A stretch of DNA of 16,865 nucleotides, from contig JBBEDC010000044.1 in NCBI GenBank assembly GCA_040881505.1, positions 1 to 16,865 of the forward strand, written 5' to 3'. The notes below the pieces were generated by a model. It saw only the letters and a program-made list of their open reading frames with translations, did no database searches and was not told the DNA's origin. A program made the position numbers and the translations under genes. This stretch comes from JBBEDC01 sp040881505. GTDB taxonomy: Bacteria > Patescibacteriota > Andersenbacteria > UBA10190. Below are positions 6,458 through 12,512 of this stretch, piece after piece; within the stretch, counting starts at the first letter, position 1; every line of letters begins with the position of its first letter.

Positions 6458-6487
6458 GCTGTGGTCAACGTGGCCACAGCTTTTTTC
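6458..6487 (+). terminator. Rho-independent terminator after the gene at 6065
   Basis: GCTGTGGTC (6458-6466) pairs with GGCCACAGC (6472-6480) over 9 bp including one G-U pair, around an AACGT loop, followed by six T. It lies directly upstream of the rmuC promoter. Confidence 0.88.
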
Positions 6488-6499
6488 TGGTCGTTGTTA

Positions 6500-6505
6500 T
6501 ATAAT
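6500..6505 (+). promoter_or_regulatory. -10 box of rmuC; leaderless start likely
   Basis: A perfect TATAAT at 6500-6505 is followed by exactly seven bases and ATG 6513, the same geometry as at the superoxide dismutase gene. No SD is present. The expected -35 position falls in the preceding terminator and does not match TTGACA. Confidence 0.55.
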
Positions 6506-6512
6506 AAGAACG

Positions 6513-7568
6513 ATGACCGAACAAGTCCTCCTTATTATCATAGGCGCAGCCTTCGGAGCAGCAATCATATGGCTACTCGTTGGTCGAAGATCTCACCAGG
6601 GCGATAACACGAACGATCAGCTTGCTGTCATGCAGCGCCTGATGGCTGAACAGCTTGATCGAATGGGCCAACAAGTTGATCGACGCCTTCAAGAAAACGT
6701 CCTGGCTACGAACGAATCAAAGGACTTTCTGGCCAATAGAGTAAGTGCAGCTGAGCGGAGCGTGCGCTCAGTATCGGCGGGCTTGGGAAAACTGGCGGAA
6801 GCGACTACTACTCTTCAGAAAACGAGTGACGAGATCGCCTCATTTCAAACAATGCTCAAGAGCCCCAAGATTCGGGGCAGCTTTGGGGAGGTATTGCTGG
6901 GTAACCTGATGGCCGAGGTTTTGCCGCTAGATCGTTTTGAGCAGCAGTACACAATGCGCAGCAGCGGTGATATCGCTGATGCAATTATTCGTTTGCAAGA
7001 TGGCTATATCGTCGCAGTCGATGCCAAGTTCCCATTGGCAAACTACGAGGCATTTGTGCATGAGCAAGAAGAGGATCGGAAAATACGGCTGCGTAAAGAA
7101 TGGCTGCGAGATGTAAAAAAGCACATTAAGGATATTTCAAGTAAATATATTTCCTCTCAGGAACAAACACTTGATTACGCCTTTATGTATATTCCAATTG
7201 AAGGAGTCTATTACGAAACAATGGTGAAAGATGCTGACGGTGGCAGTCTGTGGGAATTTTGTTTAGCTCAGCACGTCATCCCGGTCTCACCAAACAGTTT
7301 TCTAGCCTACCTTCAAACAGTATTAGTTGGTTTGCGCGGCATGAAAATTGAACAGCAAGCGCGAGAGATACTGCAGCACTTGGGCCAACTCCGTCAGGAT
7401 TTTGGGAAATTTGCCGAGGACTTCACAACCGTCGGTACACACCTATCTAATGCGAAGAATCGGTATGACGATTCCTCTCGCAGGCTTGATAAGTTCACGA
7501 ATCGGCTTGATCAGATTGAAGGAGGGTCGCCTACTCCAATGTTAGAAAAGGAAGCCAGGGAAGAATGA
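6513..7568 (+). CDS. rmuC: DNA recombination protein RmuC
   Basis: 351 aa. RmuC-family proteins are membrane-anchored, nuclease-like proteins that limit DNA inversion and rearrangement. The N-terminal segment (residues 5-23, LLIIIGAAFGAAIIWLLV) is a membrane anchor. A long coiled coil follows (about 35-105). The RmuC domain runs from about 110 to 315, with SPKIRGSFGEVLLGNL, the core VAVDAKFPLANYEAF (PD-(D/E)xK-like D and K) and YAFMYIPIEGVYYE. The C-terminal helix (318-345) is again coiled-coil-like. ATG 6513 was chosen over an earlier ATG at 6405 because the extra residues run through the preceding gene and terminator and lack hydrophobic-anchor logic. The apparent -10 seven bases upstream supports this start. 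Confidence 0.95.
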   Translation: MTEQVLLIIIGAAFGAAIIWLLVGRRSHQGDNTNDQLAVMQRLMAEQLDRMGQQVDRRLQENVLATNESKDFLANRVSAAERSVRSVSAGLGKLAEATTTLQKTSDEIASFQTMLKSPKIRGSFGEVLLGNLMAEVLPLDRFEQQYTMRSSGDIADAIIRLQDGYIVAVDAKFPLANYEAFVHEQEEDRKIRLRKEWLRDVKKHIKDISSKYISSQEQTLDYAFMYIPIEGVYYETMVKDADGGSLWEFCLAQHVIPVSPNSFLAYLQTVLVGLRGMKIEQQAREILQHLGQLRQDFGKFAEDFTTVGTHLSNAKNRYDDSSRRLDKFTNRLDQIEGGSPTPMLEKEAREE

Positions 7569-7569
7569 A

Positions 7570-7589
7570 CCCCTCGGTGAGGAGGGGTG
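7570..7589. terminator. Hairpin between rmuC and the converging small gene
   Basis: ACCCCTC (7570-7576) pairs with GAGGGGT (7583-7589) over 7 bp with a 6-nt loop. It starts two bases after the rmuC stop. Neither side has a real T-run (TTCATTC on the minus strand), so termination would be weak. It may act in both directions between convergent genes. Confidence 0.45.
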
Positions 7590-7605
7590 AGGGGTGGGAG
7601 GCGCG

Positions 7606-7803
7606 CTAGTCGAGCGATCGAACTTGTGCTCGACGCTGACGGAGCTCCTCTTGGCAGAGGGGAATGATCCTGTATTCGTCGGTTCCCTGCAAGAGGTGTG
7701 CCTGAATTTCGACCTCGAGGTCGAACTCGGTCATGGCCTGCACTTGAGCGCGGAGCTCGTGTTCAGATGGCCGAGGTGGGAGAGGTGGATGATAAAGGTT
7801 CAC
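7606..7803 (-). CDS. Small hypothetical protein
   Basis: 65 aa from GTG 7803, or 85 aa if the TTG at 7863 is used. GTG is preferred because GGAAGG lies eight bases before it, while the TTG has no SD and a TATTAT box (7857-7852, minus) falls just after it. The protein is charged, with a proline-rich start (YHPPLPPRPSE), a likely helix containing MTEFDLEVEIQAHLLQG and a basic C-terminal helix (CQEELRQRRAQVRSLD). No family is recognised. G/C-ending codons (TTC, GAC, CTC, GAG, GTC) match the other small unknown genes here. The opposite strand (7594-7824) also has an open frame but with poorer codon and start features. An 18-bp palindrome lies inside the gene. Confidence 0.45.
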   Translation of the reverse strand: MNLYHPPLPPRPSEHELRAQVQAMTEFDLEVEIQAHLLQGTDEYRIIPLCQEELRQRRAQVRSLD

Positions 7804-7855
7804 GATGCGGGCCTTCCGTGGTAGAGAAAGGAGAGAAACACCAGCATGTGTATAA

Positions 7856-7872
7856 TACTGCAAAGTGCAGTA
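7856..7872. promoter_or_regulatory. Dyad, possible operator
   Basis: TACTGCA (7856-7862) and TGCAGTA (7866-7872) are perfect inverted repeats around AAG. The dyad lies just upstream of the consensus promoter at 7883 and over the presumed start region of the minus-strand small gene, a position suited to a dimeric repressor. The binding protein is unknown. Confidence 0.35.
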
Positions 7873-7882
7873 ATAATTGGAG

Positions 7883-7912
7883 TTGACAAGATGCCTAAAA
7901 TAGTGGTATAAT
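7883..7912 (+). promoter_or_regulatory. Consensus sigma70 promoter with no gene behind it
   Basis: TTGACA (7883-7888) and TATAAT (7907-7912) both match consensus fully with an 18-bp spacer. AAGGAG follows at 7914-7919. Instead of a reading frame there is a short hairpin (GGCCC 7921-7925 with GGGCT 7932-7936) and a T-rich tract (7938-7946). The expected transcript would run antisense into the 3' end of lexA or stop after about 30 nt. Confidence 0.6.
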
Positions 7913-7950
7913 GAAGGAGTGGCCCTCCAGTGGGCTCTTTCTTTTTGCCC

Positions 7951-8568
7951 TTATTCCTCGTCAGCGTAGCGGCGCAACACTGCCCGAACAATGCCCTGAA
8001 TAACAGGGTTTTTAGTATATATCGGCTTCATCGTCTTGTTAGCCGGCTGCAACCGAATTCTCTCCTTTTCCCGGTAGTATTTTTTCAAAGTCGCATTTTC
8101 GTTATCTAGTAATGCCACCACCACATCTCCATTATTCGGATAAAAATTTCGTTCGATGATAACGTAGTCTCCATTTAGGATTCCATCGTCAATCATGGAC
8201 TCTCCTTTAACCTGCAAAACATAGCAGTTGAGATTCGGTAGCAGTTCAAGCGGTACAGTCATCTTTTCTCGTCCTTCAATTGCTTCGATTGGTGCACCTG
8301 CTGCAATTAATCCCAGTAGTGGCAATTCAATGCCCTGGATAAACATGTTTGATTTTTCGGTCAGCTCGACCGAACGCATCTCTCCGTTACGCAAACGAAT
8401 GTATCCCTTCTCTTTTAATTGCTGGACATGAGCGTAGGCGGTAGCGGGGGATTTAATACCCATCATCTTCATGATGTCGCGGTAGCTGGGCGCGTAATTA
8501 TGCTCAGATAAAAACTGGCGGATAACATCAAGCGCTTCGCTCTGTTTCTTCGTAAGATCACTGTACAT
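7951..8568 (-). CDS. lexA: LexA repressor
   Basis: 205 aa. Represses the SOS regulon and cuts itself when stimulated by RecA-ssDNA. The N-terminal winged helix (1-68) includes YAPSYRDIMKMMGIKSPATAYAHVQQLKEKGYI, with the usual LexA spacing. The cleavage site is A90-G91 within LIAAGAPIEA. The catalytic dyad is S124 (GESMIDDGIL) and K162 (ATLKKYY). Start ATG 8568 gives the expected LexA N-terminus (LTKKQSEALDVI); the frame continues 20 codons further up without a good start. A -10 box (8610-8605) and a palindrome (8625-8632) precede it. No SD is visible. The PIN-domain gene diverges from it, and rmuC, also a DNA-maintenance gene, lies on its other side. Confidence 0.97.
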   Translation of the reverse strand: MYSDLTKKQSEALDVIRQFLSEHNYAPSYRDIMKMMGIKSPATAYAHVQQLKEKGYIRLRNGEMRSVELTEKSNMFIQGIELPLLGLIAAGAPIEAIEGREKMTVPLELLPNLNCYVLQVKGESMIDDGILNGDYVIIERNFYPNNGDVVVALLDNENATLKKYYREKERIRLQPANKTMKPIYTKNPVIQGIVRAVLRRYADEE

Positions 8569-8604
8569 AACAATGGGTGCGTTGGAAGGATTAACTACCC
8601 ATAC

Positions 8605-8632
8605 ATTATACAAACAAACAGTGGACAATTGT
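8605..8632 (-). promoter_or_regulatory. lexA promoter with candidate SOS operator
   Basis: TATAAT on the minus strand (8610-8605) lies about 37 bases before the ATG. The perfect palindrome ACAATTGT (8625-8632), within GTACAATTGTCC, falls over the expected -35 region. LexA genes are normally autoregulated, so this is the best operator candidate, but it matches neither the E. coli (CTGT-N8-ACAG) nor the Gram-positive (GAAC-N4-GTTC) box. Confidence 0.4.
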
Positions 8633-8640
8633 ACGACCGG

Positions 8641-8649
8641 TTATCCACA
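8641..8649 (+). promoter_or_regulatory. Single DnaA-box match
   Basis: TTATCCACA is a perfect match to the DnaA-box consensus TTATNCACA. It lies in the lexA/PIN divergent region. The only nearby relative is AGTGGACAA at 8620-8628 (7 of 9 on the opposite strand). There is no AT-rich unwinding region or dnaA/dnaN nearby, so this is not an origin; a regulatory or chance site. Confidence 0.3.
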
Positions 8650-8697
8650 CACCAAATACGCACTTGATTTTTCCTCTCCAACCATTACGCTGCGGGT

Positions 8698-9147
8698 GTG
8701 AAATACGTACTCGACACGAATGTATTAATAGATGGATTCCAAGACGACTTCAATGCCCAGGCAAGGTTAGTTGAAGCGGTTCGAGATGGAGAGCTGATCG
8801 CCCTTGTAACATCAGACATCCTCCGAGAATATCGGAATATTTTACGTCGGCTCATTAATGACGAAGGATATAAAGATCGAATTGAGGACTTTCTCTTTAT
8901 GGCTCGAGCATGCGAGCCTGTTCGGGTAGATGAAACCATCGACGACCCCGATGATTATAAATTCCTTCAGGCAGCCGTCGGCGGAGACGCGGATGCAATC
9001 GTGACAAATGATCGACACCTGCTTGATGTGGGGAAGCTAGAAGGAATTGATGTAATCACTCCGCAAGAAGCTTGGTCGCGGTTTGAAGATGAAACAGGCG
9101 GCAGCAGTGAATGGATGGATTTTGTGAAAGGAATTGGAATAGGGTAA
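8698..9147 (+). CDS. PIN-domain nuclease, toxin-like, without antitoxin
   Basis: 149 aa from GTG 8698. A Mg2+-dependent RNase fold of the PIN family, closest in pattern to the putative toxin-antitoxin PIN group (COG1569-like). The acidic cluster is present: D6 (YVLDTNVLIDG), E44 (LREYRNIL), D85/D86 (DDPDDYKFLQAA) and D97/D99 with TND (103-105, GDADAIVTNDRHLL). Length is normal. No antitoxin frame lies upstream: the 129 bases to lexA hold only regulatory sequence, and the gene on the other side begins 17 bases downstream and is a transglycosylase. It could therefore be an orphan toxin or a house-keeping RNase. The C-terminal tail (about 130-149) is acidic then glycine-rich. Confidence 0.88.
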   Translation: MKYVLDTNVLIDGFQDDFNAQARLVEAVRDGELIALVTSDILREYRNILRRLINDEGYKDRIEDFLFMARACEPVRVDETIDDPDDYKFLQAAVGGDADAIVTNDRHLLDVGKLEGIDVITPQEAWSRFEDETGGSSEWMDFVKGIGIG

Positions 9148-9164
9148 TCCGCTAAAAGTTTGGT

Positions 9165-10493
9165 ATGCTAGAGAGCAATATGCGTATTATGCGCGCTGGT
9201 TTGGCAATGGCAGTAGTAGGGCTCTTAAACGGTGCTCTAATTGTGCATGCCCAGGACACAAGCCCAAGTCCCACGCCAACCCCTAACGCAGTCACGGAGC
9301 TGGCTAAGACACAGGAGGAGATTGCCGCCAAAGAGGCGGAAATTGCTAATATTGATAATGAAATTAAAGAATTAAGCGGCAAGCGGGACCAGACCGCATC
9401 CGAAGCCGCCATTATTGCCGGAAGGGTGCGCCAGCTAGAGCAGCAACTAGAAAAAGCTCAATTAGAGCTGAAGCAAACCAGACTTCATATCACTAAAGTT
9501 CAATCAGAGGCAGCATCCACTGAAGAGCAAGTTGAAGTGTTGCAGGATAATATCCACAGTGGCAGAGAACAGCTGCGCAGTCTCGTGCGTGCACTGTATC
9601 AGCAGGAAAGCGATTCCTTTATTCGCATGTTTTTTGACTCTCGTAGTTTAAGCGAAGTGCTAACCGTGCGAGCAGTATATGAAGAACTACAACAGCGCAC
9701 GATGACTGTTATCCAAGAGATGCGACAACAGGAAGAGGAGCTAAACAAGCAGAGTGAGGCACTTGAGCAACAGGAGCAGGACTTGGGCCAGCTGGCGAAC
9801 CTATTAGCAGCTCAACAAGCGGAAGTGGCCGACAAAGAAGCAGAGCAAGCAGAATTCTTAGTGGCAAAAAAAGAAGAACAGGCAGTGTATGAGCGAAAAA
9901 TAAAAGAAGCGCAGGAAGCGCGAAAAGAAATTGAACAGCATGTCTTTACCCTCAAGGATGCTGGAGTTGAGGTAACCCTTGATAACGCATTTGATATGGC
10001 TCGGCATGCCAGCAAGCTTACCGGCGTTCCCGCTTCGCTTTTACTGGGAGTCCTGAAAGTAGAATCAAATCTTGGTAACAATATCGGGAGTGGAGTATAT
10101 CCGGATGATATGCATCCTGGCAGTCGAGAAGCATTCGTGCGTATTACTGATAGGCTGGGGCTCGACAGGAATACCGCCCAGATATCAGCTCGGCCCCGGA
10201 GTATGAAAGGGTGGGGTGGAGCCATGGGACCGGCTCAGATCATGCCGGCTACCTGGGAAAGCATTGAGCCGCGCTTAGAGCAACTGATGGGTAAAAAACC
10301 CGTGAATCCGTATGAGCTGACTGACGCCTTTGTGGCCACGGCCATTTTTCTCGCTGACAGGGGAGCTGCTCGTCCGGAAACAATTCGAGAAGCAGTTGGG
10401 CGATATATCGCCGGGCCTAACTGGCAGTACTACGATTGGTATATTGATCGGGTTCTGGCAGTGGCCGGTGAGTACGCCAAAGAGGGACTATAG
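9165..10493 (+). CDS. Secreted coiled-coil lytic transglycosylase
   Basis: 442 aa (437 if ATG 9180 is used, which gives a cleaner signal peptide). A likely periplasmic or cell-wall enzyme that cuts glycan strands. A signal peptide covers about residues 6-29 (AMAVVGLLNGALIVHA, then QD), followed by a PT-rich linker (31-40). A long coiled coil runs from about 43 to 262, like EnvC/PcsB-type hydrolase regulators, with a short break near 150-170. The C-terminal domain (270-442) is SLT-like: catalytic E300 in LLGVLKVESNLG, GGAMGPAQIMPATW (351-364), ADRGAA and YIAGPNWQYY. The coiled coil suggests activation by an FtsEX-type divisome partner (inference). It heads a plus-strand envelope gene run; the next gene starts two bases after its stop. 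Confidence 0.88.
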   Translation: MLESNMRIMRAGLAMAVVGLLNGALIVHAQDTSPSPTPTPNAVTELAKTQEEIAAKEAEIANIDNEIKELSGKRDQTASEAAIIAGRVRQLEQQLEKAQLELKQTRLHITKVQSEAASTEEQVEVLQDNIHSGREQLRSLVRALYQQESDSFIRMFFDSRSLSEVLTVRAVYEELQQRTMTVIQEMRQQEEELNKQSEALEQQEQDLGQLANLLAAQQAEVADKEAEQAEFLVAKKEEQAVYERKIKEAQEARKEIEQHVFTLKDAGVEVTLDNAFDMARHASKLTGVPASLLLGVLKVESNLGNNIGSGVYPDDMHPGSREAFVRITDRLGLDRNTAQISARPRSMKGWGGAMGPAQIMPATWESIEPRLEQLMGKKPVNPYELTDAFVATAIFLADRGAARPETIREAVGRYIAGPNWQYYDWYIDRVLAVAGEYAKEGL

Positions 10494-10495
10494 AT

Positions 10496-10837
10496 ATGGG
10501 CATGCAGAGCATATTGCGGTTTCCAGCTGCGCTAACCGTAGGGGGGAGCGCACTTCTGAACGGAGCGTTATGGGTGTTAGTTCTCACAAAATTTCCCCAG
10601 GACACTCCTGCCGCTATCCTTCATTACAGCGTCGGTAGTGGTGTTGATTTCATCGGAGAGGGACAAGAAATAACGACACTGCCGCTGATCGGATCTTTAA
10701 TTTTGTTATGTAACACTGCTATGGCTTATGGGCTAAGAAATGCTAGTTTCCGCGCCCTCTGGATATTCATTGGTATTCTGCCCATATTACAGGTTGCACT
10801 TCTGGCCGCATTTGTTCTATTGTTGCGGGTTAACTAA
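10496..10837 (+). CDS. Small three-helix membrane protein
   Basis: 113 aa with hydrophobic segments at about 12-31, 61-78 and 87-110. Between the first two lies HYSVGSGVDFIGEGQEI (43-59), a pattern I associate with a membrane protein family common in candidate-phyla bacteria; no function is known. It starts two bases after the transglycosylase stop and ends 19 bases before the glycosyltransferase, so it belongs to the same transcript. Its placement suggests an accessory part of envelope synthesis (inference only). Confidence 0.75.
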   Translation: MGMQSILRFPAALTVGGSALLNGALWVLVLTKFPQDTPAAILHYSVGSGVDFIGEGQEITTLPLIGSLILLCNTAMAYGLRNASFRALWIFIGILPILQVALLAAFVLLLRVN

Positions 10838-10856
10838 GATATATCGCTTTTAGAGC

Positions 10857-12512
10857 ATGTCCAGATCTACGCTGACAATCGAAATCGACCCAGCTTACCT
10901 GCGCAAGCGGCTGTGGCAGATTATTCCTGGCCTTTTATCCTGGACTACTTTGATTGGTTTAACCGTCATGTCATTCGCGTTGCCGTTTTGGGTAGCTATC
11001 TTCATTATCGCCTACGACGTATATTTGCTGGTGCGAATTGTGTATATGACGATTCACCTGCTCTACGCCTATCGTCGACTGAAAGAATATGAAGGGATTA
11101 ATTGGATCGATCGGTGTAAGGGGGTATCAGAGAATATCACGGCATACGAGAAAGCATTGATGAAGATCCTTGCTCAGCCCGTATCAGGCAGACAGCGCCG
11201 GCAGGTGAAGCGTCACTATCGAGAAGTACGAGAGCTTATCCAATCCGGCCACGCCATCCTAGATTGGAAAGATGTTCAACACGCAGTTGTTGTGCCTACG
11301 TACGATGAATCTTTAATTGTGTTGCGCTCAACAATCAACGCCCTGGTAGCTACAACATTTCCTAAAGAGCGCATGCATATTGCAATCGGATTTGAGGAAC
11401 GAGCAGGGCAGGAAGTTAAAGATAAAGCAGCTACATTACAAAAGGAATTTGGCCATATTTTTGGAACCTTTCTGACAACTTTTCATCCTGATGGGCTGCC
11501 AGGAGAAAAGCGAGTTAAAAGCGCTAATGCGAGTTGGGCTATTCAGCAGCTTGAAAAAACACTCACCGATAGCGGAGTAGCTATCGATCACATTGTGGTA
11601 AGCAATTTTGATAGCGATACGGTCGTACAGCCAGAATATTTCTCTTATCTCACTTACTCGTTTATAACCCACGAGGATCGGTATCGTCTGAGCTATCAGC
11701 CAATCCCGGTATATTCGAATAACTTATGGGATGCCCCGGCATTCTCCCGTGTCATTGCTATGGGCTCAACATTCTGGCAGATGATTGAATCAACTCGCCC
11801 AGAGCGTCTGGTAACATTCTCCAGCCACTCAATGACACTCAAAACACTGCGAGAGGTAGGATACTGGCAGAAGGATATCGTTTCGGAAGATTCCAGAATA
11901 TTCTGGCAGGCACTTTTGCACTACGACGGCAATTATCGCACCGAACCGCTATACGTCACAGTGTCAATGGATGCCGCATTGGCGCCGAGCTGGTGGCAGA
12001 CGCTGAAAAATCAATACAAACAAAAACGCCGCTGGGCATGGGGGATTGAAAACTTTCCATTTCTGGTAGAAGGGTTTTGGGCCAACAAGAAGATTCCACT
12101 TACAACCAAATGGGTCTATCTATTCCGTACACTCGAAGGCCACTATTCATGGGCCACCGCTGCGATCATTGTTGCTGGGCTTGGTTGGCTACCGGTGATA
12201 TTTGGCGGGGCAAGCTTCCATTCCACGGTGCTGTCATATAGTTTGCCGTTTGTAACGAGGAGCTTAATGACGGTGGCGATGAGCGGGTTGATTATCTCGG
12301 CTACCTTAACCCTGCTGCTTGTGCCCCGGAAATCCGAAAGCCAAGGGTTCTGGAAGTATTCGCTCCTTATCCTGCAATGGGTGCTCGTTCCGCTCATTGC
12401 CACACTCTTATCCGCCTTTCCGGCCTTAGACTCTGAAACACGCCTGATGCTTGGGCGCGATCTGCACTTCAACGTAATGCAAAAAACACGTAGGGAGAAA
12501 GGAAGCACATGA
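10857..12512 (+). CDS. Processive-type family 2 glycosyltransferase, membrane-bound
   Basis: 551 aa. Probably polymerises or extends a glycan at the inner membrane. Two N-terminal helices (about 22-41 and 43-70) precede the GT-A domain: VVVPTYDES (144-152), DSD at 252-254 (SNFDSDTVV), ED at 344-345 (IVSEDSRIFW, catalytic base region) and QKRRW at 389-393, the Q(Q/R)xRW motif of cellulose/hyaluronan-synthase-like enzymes. At least three helices follow (about 434-450, 457-487 and 495-520). The GT domain carries an unusual insert-rich stretch at 75-138 that is charged and helical. Its stop overlaps the next start (ATGA), so expression is coupled to the sugar-phosphate transferase-like protein. 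Product unknown. Confidence 0.88.
   Translation: MSRSTLTIEIDPAYLRKRLWQIIPGLLSWTTLIGLTVMSFALPFWVAIFIIAYDVYLLVRIVYMTIHLLYAYRRLKEYEGINWIDRCKGVSENITAYEKALMKILAQPVSGRQRRQVKRHYREVRELIQSGHAILDWKDVQHAVVVPTYDESLIVLRSTINALVATTFPKERMHIAIGFEERAGQEVKDKAATLQKEFGHIFGTFLTTFHPDGLPGEKRVKSANASWAIQQLEKTLTDSGVAIDHIVVSNFDSDTVVQPEYFSYLTYSFITHEDRYRLSYQPIPVYSNNLWDAPAFSRVIAMGSTFWQMIESTRPERLVTFSSHSMTLKTLREVGYWQKDIVSEDSRIFWQALLHYDGNYRTEPLYVTVSMDAALAPSWWQTLKNQYKQKRRWAWGIENFPFLVEGFWANKKIPLTTKWVYLFRTLEGHYSWATAAIIVAGLGWLPVIFGGASFHSTVLSYSLPFVTRSLMTVAMSGLIISATLTLLLVPRKSESQGFWKYSLLILQWVLVPLIATLLSAFPALDSETRLMLGRDLHFNVMQKTRREKGST

Noticed and set aside
7594..7824. A plus-strand gene opposite the small minus-strand gene
   Set aside because: No SD or promoter, rmuC is immediately upstream with a hairpin between, and codon style fits the minus-strand reading better.
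7800..7991. A 63-residue minus-strand frame with a hydrophobic stretch between lexA and the small gene
   Set aside because: It overlaps the end of lexA, has no SD, and crosses the promoter and dyad; probably chance.
7911..8003. A 30-codon frame starting inside the TATAAT of the consensus promoter
   Set aside because: Its ATG overlaps the -10 box, so it would not be on the transcript; it is also antisense to lexA.
8641..8649. A replication origin at the DnaA box
   Set aside because: Only one good box, no cluster, no AT-rich unwinding region, and no dnaA, dnaN or parAB nearby.
8698..9147. A complete toxin-antitoxin module with the PIN gene
   Set aside because: No antitoxin-sized frame is present upstream or downstream.
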